From CALDTK01 sp965213735 (GTDB lineage Bacteria; Bacteroidota; Bacteroidia; Chitinophagales; Saprospiraceae), in assembly GCA_965213735.1 (NCBI GenBank), contig CBDCAB010000005.1, forward strand, positions 310,001 through 374,000: DNA of 64,000 bases, read 5' to 3'. The notes beneath the pieces are model-generated. The model was given only the letters and a program-made list of their open reading frames with translations, searched no databases and was not told the origin of the DNA. Below are positions 45,714 to 52,854 of this stretch, in pieces. The translations under genes were made by a program, and so were the position numbers. The stretch's first letter is position 1, and each line of letters opens with the position of its first letter.

Positions 45714-47602
45714 TTCATGCCAAGCCCCATTTGCTCCATGAGAATGGAGGCGTTGCGGCTTTCTGCCAGTCCGGGTTTTACTGTATAGTCGAAATAAAGC
45801 TGACCTGATGTGTCAGTTTCTACTTCGAGGCGGATGGTGGTGATGGCGGTGGTATCAGCTGCGAGTTCGCCGAGCTCGAGATCGTGGGTGGCGACAATGC
45901 CTGCTCCTCCATGGCGAATGAGTTGGCGCAAGAGGGCCTTGCCTCCTTCCTGCCGATCTTGGCTGTTGGTGCCTTTGAGAATCTCATCGAGCAGGAAAAA
46001 CACGTTGTCTCCACGGTGCGTAGCCTCCACCACGAATCGTAGCCGCTGAAGTTCTGCGTAAAAAGCCGAGGCGCCTTCGTGGAGATTGTCCTGGGTGCGC
46101 ATGCTGGTGTACACCTGTAGCAGCGGCAGCGAGAGCGATTGTGCAGGAGTAGCAGCGCCCCAGTGGGCCATGGCGATGTGCAACCCGACAGTGCGGAGAA
46201 AGGTCGATTTGCCAGCCATGTTGCTGCCGGTGAGTAGATTGATATGCGCGCGCGCTGGCGAGCTAAAGTCGTTGCCTACGCTGCGTGCGGGAGCCAGCAG
46301 CGGGTGTTTGAGTTGGGCGCCGTTAATGGAGGCGGTGGCACTTTCGTCAAAACGAGGGAAGGTCCAGTCGGGCCACCGAAATGCTGCTGCGGCCAAAGAA
46401 GTAAGAGCATCGAATGCTCCGAGCGTGAGCAGCCAATGTTCTAGGGCATTGGCTTGGGGCGCGGTTGTAGCATCAGCAGCGGAGGGAAGGTGAAACTGCG
46501 CAGCGGCAGGAAAATCAGCGTTTCCGGAGGCGGTGAGGTGCTGAACCTTCCACTGCTCGAGGCGCCGTGCGTAGCGTATTTCCCAGAACGAGAACAGGTT
46601 GAGCAGCAGCACAAAGGGATTGACGCGCAGGGCAAGTTGCTTGCTGTCATAGGCGAGCTGCTGGAGCGCATTACTAGCAGGGCTAGCATCAGTGGTTGCG
46701 GCAAACTCAGCAAGGGCAGCTAGGAGCGGGCTCGACCAGGTGGTGCGCTCGATCCAGCCCAGCATAGCTTGATAGCGCGTGAGTAAGGCTACTGCCTCTT
46801 CTGTTTCGGTGTGAACGACATCCACGCGAGATTTTGCCTTGGAGAGCAGGTATATGGTGGGCAAATAGCCGAGCAGTGCGATGTAAAAGGGCAGGTAGAA
46901 GAAGCTTGCCAGCCACAGCACATTGAAGATGGACAGCACCGGGATTATCCATCGCCAATAAGATTCGGTAAGCGTAGCAGATGAGCTTGCCCACTGCCTG
47001 AGCCGCTGGAGAGCGCTCACATTTGCAGGAGCATTAGATCCGGCGGCCAAAAATTGTTGGCGCCACGCTAGCTGAGGCAGGAGTTCTTTAATTGCTTCCT
47101 GGCGTAGCACAATGTCTGCGACGCGCTGGAGGGGCCGCTGCATCCACTCCGCGAGGGCGCACCTACCCACTAGAGATGCAGTTCGATTGTGTTGTTGGAA
47201 AAGGGAATTAGCTCCGTAAATGTCTAGATCTCCGGAAAAAGGGTGCTGAGCATCAGCAAAGTCTTCGCCGCTGTCAAAAGCTGCGAAGTCGAATTTAAGA
47301 GAAAGCAGCTCTTCGGCGTTGAGCTCCACGATTCGTTCAAACCTTCGGTGTGCTTCATCGAGTGCTTGCTGCTGCCCGATGAGTTTGTTGAACAAGTAGA
47401 GTCCGACGGCTACCACTCCTACCGCGGCGAGTGGATGTACCTCCACACCCACTAAGACTGCGAGGGCCACGCCGCCAAAGAACGTTAGTAGACGGATGAT
47501 ACTAAGGCGGTTGGCTTTAGCTTTTGCACTCCGCGCGGCCTCAGCAGCACGTGCGCTAGCTGTTTCAAACTGTTGCTGGGGTGATTGTTGAAGGTCTGAC
47601 AC
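45710..47602 (-). CDS. Membrane-anchored MutS-family ATPase
   Basis: A 630-residue protein. The N-terminus has a coiled coil and two hydrophobic segments (IRLLTFFGGVALAVLVGV and the adjoining helix, about 35-75), and a second pair lies near 215-260 (WIIPVLSIFNVLWLASFFY). The C-terminal third is a MutS ATPase: Walker A LLTGSNMAGKSTFLRTVG, Walker B VFFLLDEILKGTNS and ATHDLELGELA. The mismatch-recognition domain I of MutS is absent. This architecture is common in Bacteroidota and differs from the housekeeping MutS and MutS2. Its role is unknown; membrane placement suggests it is not classical mismatch repair. Confidence 0.85.
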   Translation of the reverse strand: MSDLQQSPQQQFETASARAAEAARSAKAKANRLSIIRLLTFFGGVALAVLVGVEVHPLAAVGVVAVGLYLFNKLIGQQQALDEAHRRFERIVELNAEELLSLKFDFAAFDSGEDFADAQHPFSGDLDIYGANSLFQQHNRTASLVGRCALAEWMQRPLQRVADIVLRQEAIKELLPQLAWRQQFLAAGSNAPANVSALQRLRQWASSSATLTESYWRWIIPVLSIFNVLWLASFFYLPFYIALLGYLPTIYLLSKAKSRVDVVHTETEEAVALLTRYQAMLGWIERTTWSSPLLAALAEFAATTDASPASNALQQLAYDSKQLALRVNPFVLLLNLFSFWEIRYARRLEQWKVQHLTASGNADFPAAAQFHLPSAADATTAPQANALEHWLLTLGAFDALTSLAAAAFRWPDWTFPRFDESATASINGAQLKHPLLAPARSVGNDFSSPARAHINLLTGSNMAGKSTFLRTVGLHIAMAHWGAATPAQSLSLPLLQVYTSMRTQDNLHEGASAFYAELQRLRFVVEATHRGDNVFFLLDEILKGTNSQDRQEGGKALLRQLIRHGGAGIVATHDLELGELAADTTAITTIRLEVETDTSGQLYFDYTVKPGLAESRNASILMEQMGLGMN

Positions 47603-47622
47603 TAAAGCAAAGATGCGACAGC

Positions 47623-48465
47623 CTATGCTTGGTGTGGGGCTAGACCCTGCGTGAGCAGCTTTGACCAGAGCTGCTGCATGCGTTCTCCTCCAGTTTTGGC
47701 GACAGCTAAAACTTCTTCTAAGGTGGTGGGACTGAGCTTATCGACATCGTGACATTCGTTGCTGACGAGGCTGGTGACGAGGACGGGCACGTCCATGTGA
47801 TTGGCCACGAGGACTTCTGGGACAGTGCTCATGCCTACCAGGTCGGCGCCCATACGCTGGATCATGCGGTATTCGGCTGGCGTTTCGAGATTAGGGCCTT
47901 GCAAACAGAAGTACACGCCTTCGTGCTGGGGGAGGTCGAGGGTTTGCATGGCTTGAAGGGCTTTGCTTCTGAGGGTGGGATTGTAAGCCTGGAGCAGGTC
48001 GGGAAATCTAAGTCCGATGCGTTCGTCGTTGGCGCCGCGCAGGGGGTTATCGGGTTGGAAGTTGATATGGTCTTTGACGACGACGATTTCGCCGGCTCTG
48101 AAGTTGGCGTTGGTGCTACCGGCGACGTTGCTGATGAGCAGCTGCTCGATGCCGAGGGCACAGAGGAGGCGGGTGGGAAAGGTGATTTGCTGTGCGGAAT
48201 AGCCTTCGTAATAGTGGAACCTGCCGTTGAGTACCACAACGGGTTCTTGGGCGAGGTGGCCGAAGAGAAGACTTCCGCTATGGCCAGCGACGGTGCTGAT
48301 GGGGAAGTGCGGCAGGAGGCTGTACTCCCAGCGCATGTGGAGCTGGAGGTCGTCGATAAGGGTGCTGAGTCCGGTGCCGAGGATGAGCCCGGTGCGGGGC
48401 GCGAAGTTGGTGTGGGCACGGATGTAGGCCTTGGCTTCGGCGAGTTGTGCGTGCAGGGTAGGCAT
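47623..48465 (-). CDS. Purine nucleoside phosphorylase (PNP-I, trimeric type)
   Basis: The start chosen is ATG 48465, giving 280 residues, the usual length; a frame running 17 codons further upstream has no homology-like content. It contains the phosphate-binding GLILGTGLSTLIDDL, GRFHYYEGYSAQQITFPTRLL, the base-binding region GPNLETPAEYRMIQRMGADLVGMSTVPEV and the AVAKTGGERMQ C-terminal part. It cleaves purine nucleosides with phosphate to the base and ribose-1-phosphate, in purine salvage. It lies 20 bp downstream of the MutS-like gene's start on the same strand. Confidence 0.93.
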   Translation of the reverse strand: MPTLHAQLAEAKAYIRAHTNFAPRTGLILGTGLSTLIDDLQLHMRWEYSLLPHFPISTVAGHSGSLLFGHLAQEPVVVLNGRFHYYEGYSAQQITFPTRLLCALGIEQLLISNVAGSTNANFRAGEIVVVKDHINFQPDNPLRGANDERIGLRFPDLLQAYNPTLRSKALQAMQTLDLPQHEGVYFCLQGPNLETPAEYRMIQRMGADLVGMSTVPEVLVANHMDVPVLVTSLVSNECHDVDKLSPTTLEEVLAVAKTGGERMQQLWSKLLTQGLAPHQA

Positions 48466-48652
48466 GGCTGCAAGTACGGGTGTGGGTGGGTATTCGCTGG
48501 GGCGCAAGAGCTGCATTGGATTTATACGTGAATTAAACCGAGGAACCGTCCCTTCAAATTCATGTGTAGAGGCTGAGTGGCTTGCGCAGCAGCTTGCCTA
48601 ATTTTAGACTTTAACGCAGAAGCAACGGTTCGGCCGAAGCTTGGCTTTAGCC

Positions 48653-49396
48653 TTAATAATCCCAATCTACATATTCCTCCCCCCGATAGAGCGCCCAGGG
48701 CGGCAGCTGCTGATTTGGAGGTGTGTAGCCAAAGAAGCGCTTTTCATTAAAGCGCTCGAGTGCAGCTCGGCGCTTGGCAGCATAGGTGCGGTGGTAAGAC
48801 ATGAAGGCCTGCTCACCTCCAAAGCGCTCCAATACAGCTTCTACATCTACAAAATTGCTCTTTCCCGCTTCGAAAGCGCTAAAGCTGGTGGCAATTCCAT
48901 GACCTCCCACCTTCGTGCCCAGTTGGTGCTTGATAAACTGGCTGTGCAAATACGCGCACAAACTGCGTGAGGTGAGATCGTCCCGCACACGTAAGCGCCG
49001 TACGGTGCCGTCGAAGAGTACGCCGGTACGATTGTTCTTCGTGTTGTAGTGCTTGACGTAAGCATGAAAAGAGCGCGCAAAAGCATCCCCAACCAACTTC
49101 TGGAAGTTAATGCGACCTTCCAACCAGGCTTGTTGCAGCTTCAGTGGCCTGTAGAGACGCAAGAGTCGCTGTCGGATGTCTTCTTCTGCTCGGATTCTCA
49201 GGTGCAGGTGGAAGTGTGTACCCATCAAAGCATAGGCGTAAATGATGCACACCGGGTGCAGACGCTTCAGCTTGGCTAGAAATTTCGCGCGTGCGGCGTC
49301 ATCCACAAATAACAGGTGAAGCGGTATCGCCCGGTTGTACACGTGGTAGCTCGCTCCAGGCGCCCACCGCGCTCGATAAGTATCCTCCTTTTCCAT
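48653..49396 (-). CDS. Y1/HUH REP-associated tyrosine transposase (RAYT-like)
   Basis: A 247-residue protein of the IS200/Y1_Tnp group. The N-terminal GASYHVYNRAIPLH strand is followed by the metal-binding HUH motif MGTHFHLHL (about residues 58-66). The catalytic-Tyr helix is typical (FHAYVKHYNTKNNRTGVLF), and a C-terminal basic extension follows. No IS200/IS605 hairpin ends or tnpB partner are evident. The single-copy style and lack of element ends fit a domesticated RAYT, which processes REP hairpins elsewhere in the genome. The 9.7-10.2 kb hairpins could be such targets, but this is untested. Confidence 0.82.
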   Translation of the reverse strand: MEKEDTYRARWAPGASYHVYNRAIPLHLLFVDDAARAKFLAKLKRLHPVCIIYAYALMGTHFHLHLRIRAEEDIRQRLLRLYRPLKLQQAWLEGRINFQKLVGDAFARSFHAYVKHYNTKNNRTGVLFDGTVRRLRVRDDLTSRSLCAYLHSQFIKHQLGTKVGGHGIATSFSAFEAGKSNFVDVEAVLERFGGEQAFMSYHRTYAAKRRAALERFNEKRFFGYTPPNQQLPPWALYRGEEYVDWDY

Positions 49397-49480
49397 TTCG
49401 TTTCGATTCTTAGGCCGAAACTAAACAAAATGTTTGACAACTAGGTAATCCGCCAACAAATTATTTCAATTAGTGAGGTT

Positions 49481-50464
49481 CTAGTACAGCCCCTGGATGA
49501 TAGCTTCCTCAGTTATGCCTTCAGCCTCAGCCCGGAAATTACGCACGATGCGGTGGCGCAGCACGTAAGGAGCCACCGCCTGCACGTCAGCGCGATCGGG
49601 AGAATACTTGCCATTAATTGCAGCGTGAACCTTAGCACCCAAGGTGAGATATTGTGAGGCACGCGGACCTGCACCCCAACTGATGTACTGGTCGACCTCC
49701 GGAGTAGCCATCGCTGTATTAGGTCGAGTTTTGGTAGCTAAACCTACTGCATATTCTAGCACATTATCCGCGATTGGAATCTTGCGAACGAGCCGCTGAA
49801 ACTCAAGAATTTGCTCGCCAGACACTACAGAGTTGACAGTAACTTTTCTATTGGTCGTTGTGCCTTTAACGACGGCAATTTCCTCCTCATAAGTTGGGTA
49901 GTCGAGGCTAATGTTAAACATAAACCGGTCGAGCTGAGCTTCTGGTAGCGGGTAGGTACCTTCTTGCTCAATAGGGTTTTGGGTTGCCAGCACAAAGAAT
50001 GGCGCGGGCAAGGCCATACGGTTGCCACCCACCGTCACGCCTCGTTCTTGCATGGCTTCTAGCAGCGCAGCTTGAGTTTTAGGAGGAGTACGATTGATCT
50101 CGTCTGCCAGTACAATATTGGCAAAGAGCGGACCTCGCTGAAATTTAAACTGCCGATCTTTATCCAATATTTCCATGCCTGTAATATCCGAAGGCATGAG
50201 GTCGGGTGTAAACTGGATACGTTTAAAATCGAGATCTAAAGCGTCGGCGATGGTCGATACGAGAAGTGTTTTGGCTAGACCGGGAACGCCCACCAGCAGT
50301 GAGTGACCATTGGCGAAAAGCGACATGATGACACCGCGGACCACATCGTGTTGACCGACAATTACCTGCCCGATTTCAGCTCGAAGATCGCCGTAGGCAG
50401 TGGCGAGAGCATCTATTCCTTCCTTATCAGAAGCGAATGTGGTAGCGGATTGGGTCTGCTGCAT
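49481..50464 (-). CDS. MoxR-family AAA+ ATPase
   Basis: A 327-residue AAA+ protein. Walker A is LLVGVPGLAKTLLVSTIA, Walker B ANIVLADEINRTPPKTQAALLEAM, sensor 1 FFVLATQNPIEQEGTYPLPEAQLDRF, and the C-terminal lid is helical. MoxR proteins act as chaperones for assembling or activating metalloenzymes and surface complexes, usually beside DUF58 and von Willebrand A genes. Those partners are not present in the adjoining sequence; the nearest neighbours are a lipoprotein gene upstream and a RAYT gene downstream. Confidence 0.94.
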   Translation of the reverse strand: MQQTQSATTFASDKEGIDALATAYGDLRAEIGQVIVGQHDVVRGVIMSLFANGHSLLVGVPGLAKTLLVSTIADALDLDFKRIQFTPDLMPSDITGMEILDKDRQFKFQRGPLFANIVLADEINRTPPKTQAALLEAMQERGVTVGGNRMALPAPFFVLATQNPIEQEGTYPLPEAQLDRFMFNISLDYPTYEEEIAVVKGTTTNRKVTVNSVVSGEQILEFQRLVRKIPIADNVLEYAVGLATKTRPNTAMATPEVDQYISWGAGPRASQYLTLGAKVHAAINGKYSPDRADVQAVAPYVLRHRIVRNFRAEAEGITEEAIIQGLY

Positions 50465-50514
50465 AGAGGAGTGTCTCAGGCCCTACAAACGAGCCGCCCA
50501 AACGCTTTGTTTCG

Positions 50515-51180
50515 CTAGCGGCCGGCGGTGAGTCGCATATACACGGGCAGCCAAATCATGGCTAATTGCGCCGCTGCAGTGATGGGCACGGTTGTTTGAT
50601 CGAGCACTTCCCAATCGCGCGGATCACCTTCAAAGCGGGTGTACACCTGGTACGGCCCCGGCTCGCCAGGTCCGCGGGTACTCCAAAATTCCAGCAGGTT
50701 GTAGTCGCGCACGCTAAACACAATTCGCTGGTCGCCACTCTGAATAGCCCAATCGTCGAATTGTCCAGGATAGACGGTCCGCACCGTCGCCACTTTATTA
50801 TTTACGCGCACCTCCCACAGGTCTTGCCGCCCGGTAATTTTCGGTCGTATACTTCCGTCAAAACCGTCCATGCGGAAGCTCCACTGCGTAAAATCGCCTC
50901 CTCTGCCTGCTACTGGTGGAAACCGCAGTTTGAGTTCGCCGGCCTGCTCATTGGCGTAATCGAACACATCCCACTGCGTCAGTTCGTCTGCAAAAACGCT
51001 GGCCAGTCCACTGATGGGCATGGGTGCTCCATCAAAATCTGCGGGGACTTCAGTCGCAACCTCGGGCTGCTGAGCGGCTTGACGTGCGGGAGCGCAACCA
51101 ACCAGCGACGCTACGAGCAGCACAAGCATGAGGTAAAGGGTCACTGTTCCCTCATGGATAAACTCCTTGTCTCGGCACAT
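50515..51180 (-). CDS. Predicted lipoprotein of unknown function
   Basis: Up to 221 residues. A hydrophobic leader ends in the lipobox LVGC, and the mature protein begins CAPARQAAQQPEV. The start is uncertain: ATG 51180 gives a long leader, while GTG 51144 or ATG 51129 would give a more usual one. The body is beta-rich (GGDFTQWSFRMDGFDGSIRPK, NNKVATVRTVYPGQFDDWAI) and ends with a hydrophobic helix (AAQLAMIWLPVYMRLT). It lies 50 bp upstream of the MoxR start on the same strand and may be co-expressed with it. No family was recognised. Confidence 0.7.
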   Translation of the reverse strand: MCRDKEFIHEGTVTLYLMLVLLVASLVGCAPARQAAQQPEVATEVPADFDGAPMPISGLASVFADELTQWDVFDYANEQAGELKLRFPPVAGRGGDFTQWSFRMDGFDGSIRPKITGRQDLWEVRVNNKVATVRTVYPGQFDDWAIQSGDQRIVFSVRDYNLLEFWSTRGPGEPGPYQVYTRFEGDPRDWEVLDQTTVPITAAAQLAMIWLPVYMRLTAGR

Positions 51181-51212
51181 CGGATGCTGCTCGGCGCTTA
51201 GCGCAAGCTGAC

Positions 51213-51578
51213 CTAAAACGGAAGGTCGTCTTTGGTGGCGCCGCCTGTGGCAAATTGTGGTGGCTCCTCACTCGGGAACGGATCGGCGCTCGGTGGTGGG
51301 GCCTGGGCTGCGCTAGCGGATTGGATGCGCCAGGCTTGTAGGTTGGTAAAGTACTTGCCTTGCCACTCACGGCCCCGTAAGTCGAACGAGACGGTGACTT
51401 CATCGCCGACGTTCATGTTGTCCATCAAATTGGTGCGGTCTTGCACCAGCTGAAACTTGATGTATTCTGGATACTGGCCATCGACTTTTTCGACGACGAA
51501 TTCGCGCTTGCGGAAGGTTTCCTTGATCTGCTCGGTATCGTAGATGTGGTGCAGCTTGCCTGTCAGTTCGAAACTCAT
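51213..51578 (-). CDS. DUF3127-domain protein (OB-fold, SSB-like)
   Basis: A 121-residue protein. The N-terminal 85 residues (FELTGKLHHIYDTEQIKET, FRKREFVVEK, YPEYIKFQLVQDR, VGDEVTVSFDLRGREW) match the DUF3127 family, which is restricted largely to Bacteroidota. The C-terminal tail is disordered, Pro/Ser rich and ends in acidic-hydrophobic KDDLPF, strikingly like the C-terminal tip (DDDIPF) of single-stranded DNA-binding protein that recruits repair partners. A role in DNA binding or repair is therefore reasonable but inferred. Confidence 0.88.
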   Translation of the reverse strand: MSFELTGKLHHIYDTEQIKETFRKREFVVEKVDGQYPEYIKFQLVQDRTNLMDNMNVGDEVTVSFDLRGREWQGKYFTNLQAWRIQSASAAQAPPPSADPFPSEEPPQFATGGATKDDLPF

Positions 51579-51706
51579 GGGTAGATTTTAAGTGAGTGAG
51601 GGCCGCGCAAAGTATTACATACGAGGCGTTCCATCATCAATTTCAAACAAATGTTGGTATTTTCTCCTGCTGAGAATGTGCAGCAGCTAGAGCGGGAAAG
51701 GCTAGG

Positions 51707-52183
51707 CTAGCGGTTGAGCTTCATGCCTAGCTCATCGACCTCATTATGCGCTTTGTTAGCTTCGGCGATGTTGCTATCCTCGGGAATGCGTTGTTCGGCT
51801 GCGTCGGGTCCGAGTTCTTGGAGGCGGTAGACTTCGGTTTGGCGATTGAGCACAGTTACCTTGTCGCCGCTGATGGCTACTGCTGCGCCGATCATGTTGG
51901 GGTTGTGGATGCAGATGTTGCGCCAGTCATTGAAGGAGAATTCCCGATCTCCAACGAGCTTATCGAAGTTGGGATCTTCCTTATCGAAAAATTCGTTTTT
52001 CGGGAAGGGGAGTTGATCCCAGATTTTGGTCCAGACGTTGTAAGCGCTCGGAGCGTCTTTGTAGGCGATGGCGAGCACTTCTTTGCCGGTGCCCTTAGCG
52101 TGAGCGACCGCTTTTTCCTGGGTGGTATTGCCAGGGTTGTAGAAGATGGTGATTTGGTTGGGTGAAGTTTCGAAGGCTTCCAT
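51707..52183 (-). CDS. ArsC/Spx-like thioredoxin-fold protein lacking the active-site cysteine
   Basis: A 158-residue protein. ITIFYNPGNTTQEKAVAHAKG corresponds to the N-terminal strand-loop-helix of ArsC/Spx proteins (consensus YHNPRCSKSR or CTSCRKA), but the catalytic Cys position reads Gly or Asn here. The later region (FSFNDWRNICIHNPNMIGAAVAISG) corresponds to the ArsC substrate-side segment with NP-x-hydrophobic-GAAVAI. The fold is therefore likely conserved without arsenate-reductase chemistry. Such proteins could be regulatory or thiol-independent; the function is unknown. The adjacent 271-bp repeat array begins about 60 bp upstream of its start. Confidence 0.75.
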   Translation of the reverse strand: MEAFETSPNQITIFYNPGNTTQEKAVAHAKGTGKEVLAIAYKDAPSAYNVWTKIWDQLPFPKNEFFDKEDPNFDKLVGDREFSFNDWRNICIHNPNMIGAAVAISGDKVTVLNRQTEVYRLQELGPDAAEQRIPEDSNIAEANKAHNEVDELGMKLNR

Positions 52184-52239
52184 GAGAGAGGTAACCGCGG
52201 GGAGGGGTGGTGGGTTCTGGCTGCGCTGTTTTTGCTGCG

Positions 52240-52712
52240 CTGTTTATTTGGCTGCGCCGTTTTTCCTGTTCGGGTGGCTGTTCTAACGTGCTGTTCGGGA
52301 GTGCCTTCACACGGAGGCGCTACGCTTCACGGAGGAACTCAGGGATGCACGGAGGCTACCGCGTGGGATGGCTAGGTTGATTTGCGCGTCTAAAGATGGT
52401 GTAGCTGGGGAGCTGCTTCTAACTCAGAGCCTAGGGTTTACCCGGCGGCTATTCCAGCAGCGAGGAGCGAGCGATCCAGCAACAAGCTGGTCTATCAACA
52501 GAGTGATCCAGCTTCTGAGAGGCTGCGCCGTTTTTTGCTGTTCGGGGGGCTGTTCGGGATTGCCTTCACACGGAGGCGCTACGCTTCACGGAGGAACACA
52601 GGGATGCACGGAGGCTACCGTGTGGGATGGCTAGGCTGACTTGCGCGTCTAAAGATGGTGTAGCTGGGGAGCTGCTTCTAACTCAGAGCCTAGGGTTTAC
52701 CCGGTGGCCATT
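52240..52712. repeat. 271-bp repeat array I (about 1.7 copies)
   Basis: Direct repeats of an approximately 271-bp unit. The block beginning TGCCTTCACACGGAGG occurs at 52302 and 52561; the 259-bp spacing reflects loss of about 12 bp (a CTAACGTGCTGT block) in the second copy. The array is preceded by short GCTGCGCTGTTTTT repeats (from about 52220) and ends at GGGTTTACCCGGTGGC near 52707. Unit parts include ACGGAGGCGCTACGCTTCACGG, split over two lines here for brevity into CGGAGGCGCTACG and CTTCACGG. The region 52184-52854 contains no credible gene; 52713-52854 is plain upstream sequence of the next gene. Confidence 0.9.
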
Positions 52713-52854
52713 GTGAGATGCCTCGGATCGTGGCGGTCTCATGTAACGTATGGTCATCTCTGCAAGGCCATTTAATATCGACGGACAGGCAGCGAAAGAT
52801 CGTTGACGGGTGTCTTCAACTTAAACTAGCTACCTTTTCCAATACCTACCCCCC

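Noticed and set aside
47749..48531. Long plus-strand open frame opposite purine nucleoside phosphorylase
   Set aside because: The minus-strand frame has complete phosphorylase motifs; the antisense frame is Gly/Val/Glu-rich shadow coding with no domain.
48520..48660. Imperfect GCCGAAGCTTGGC palindrome next to the RAYT gene as a REP element
   Set aside because: The stem is short and imperfect, and no second copy was seen in the window.
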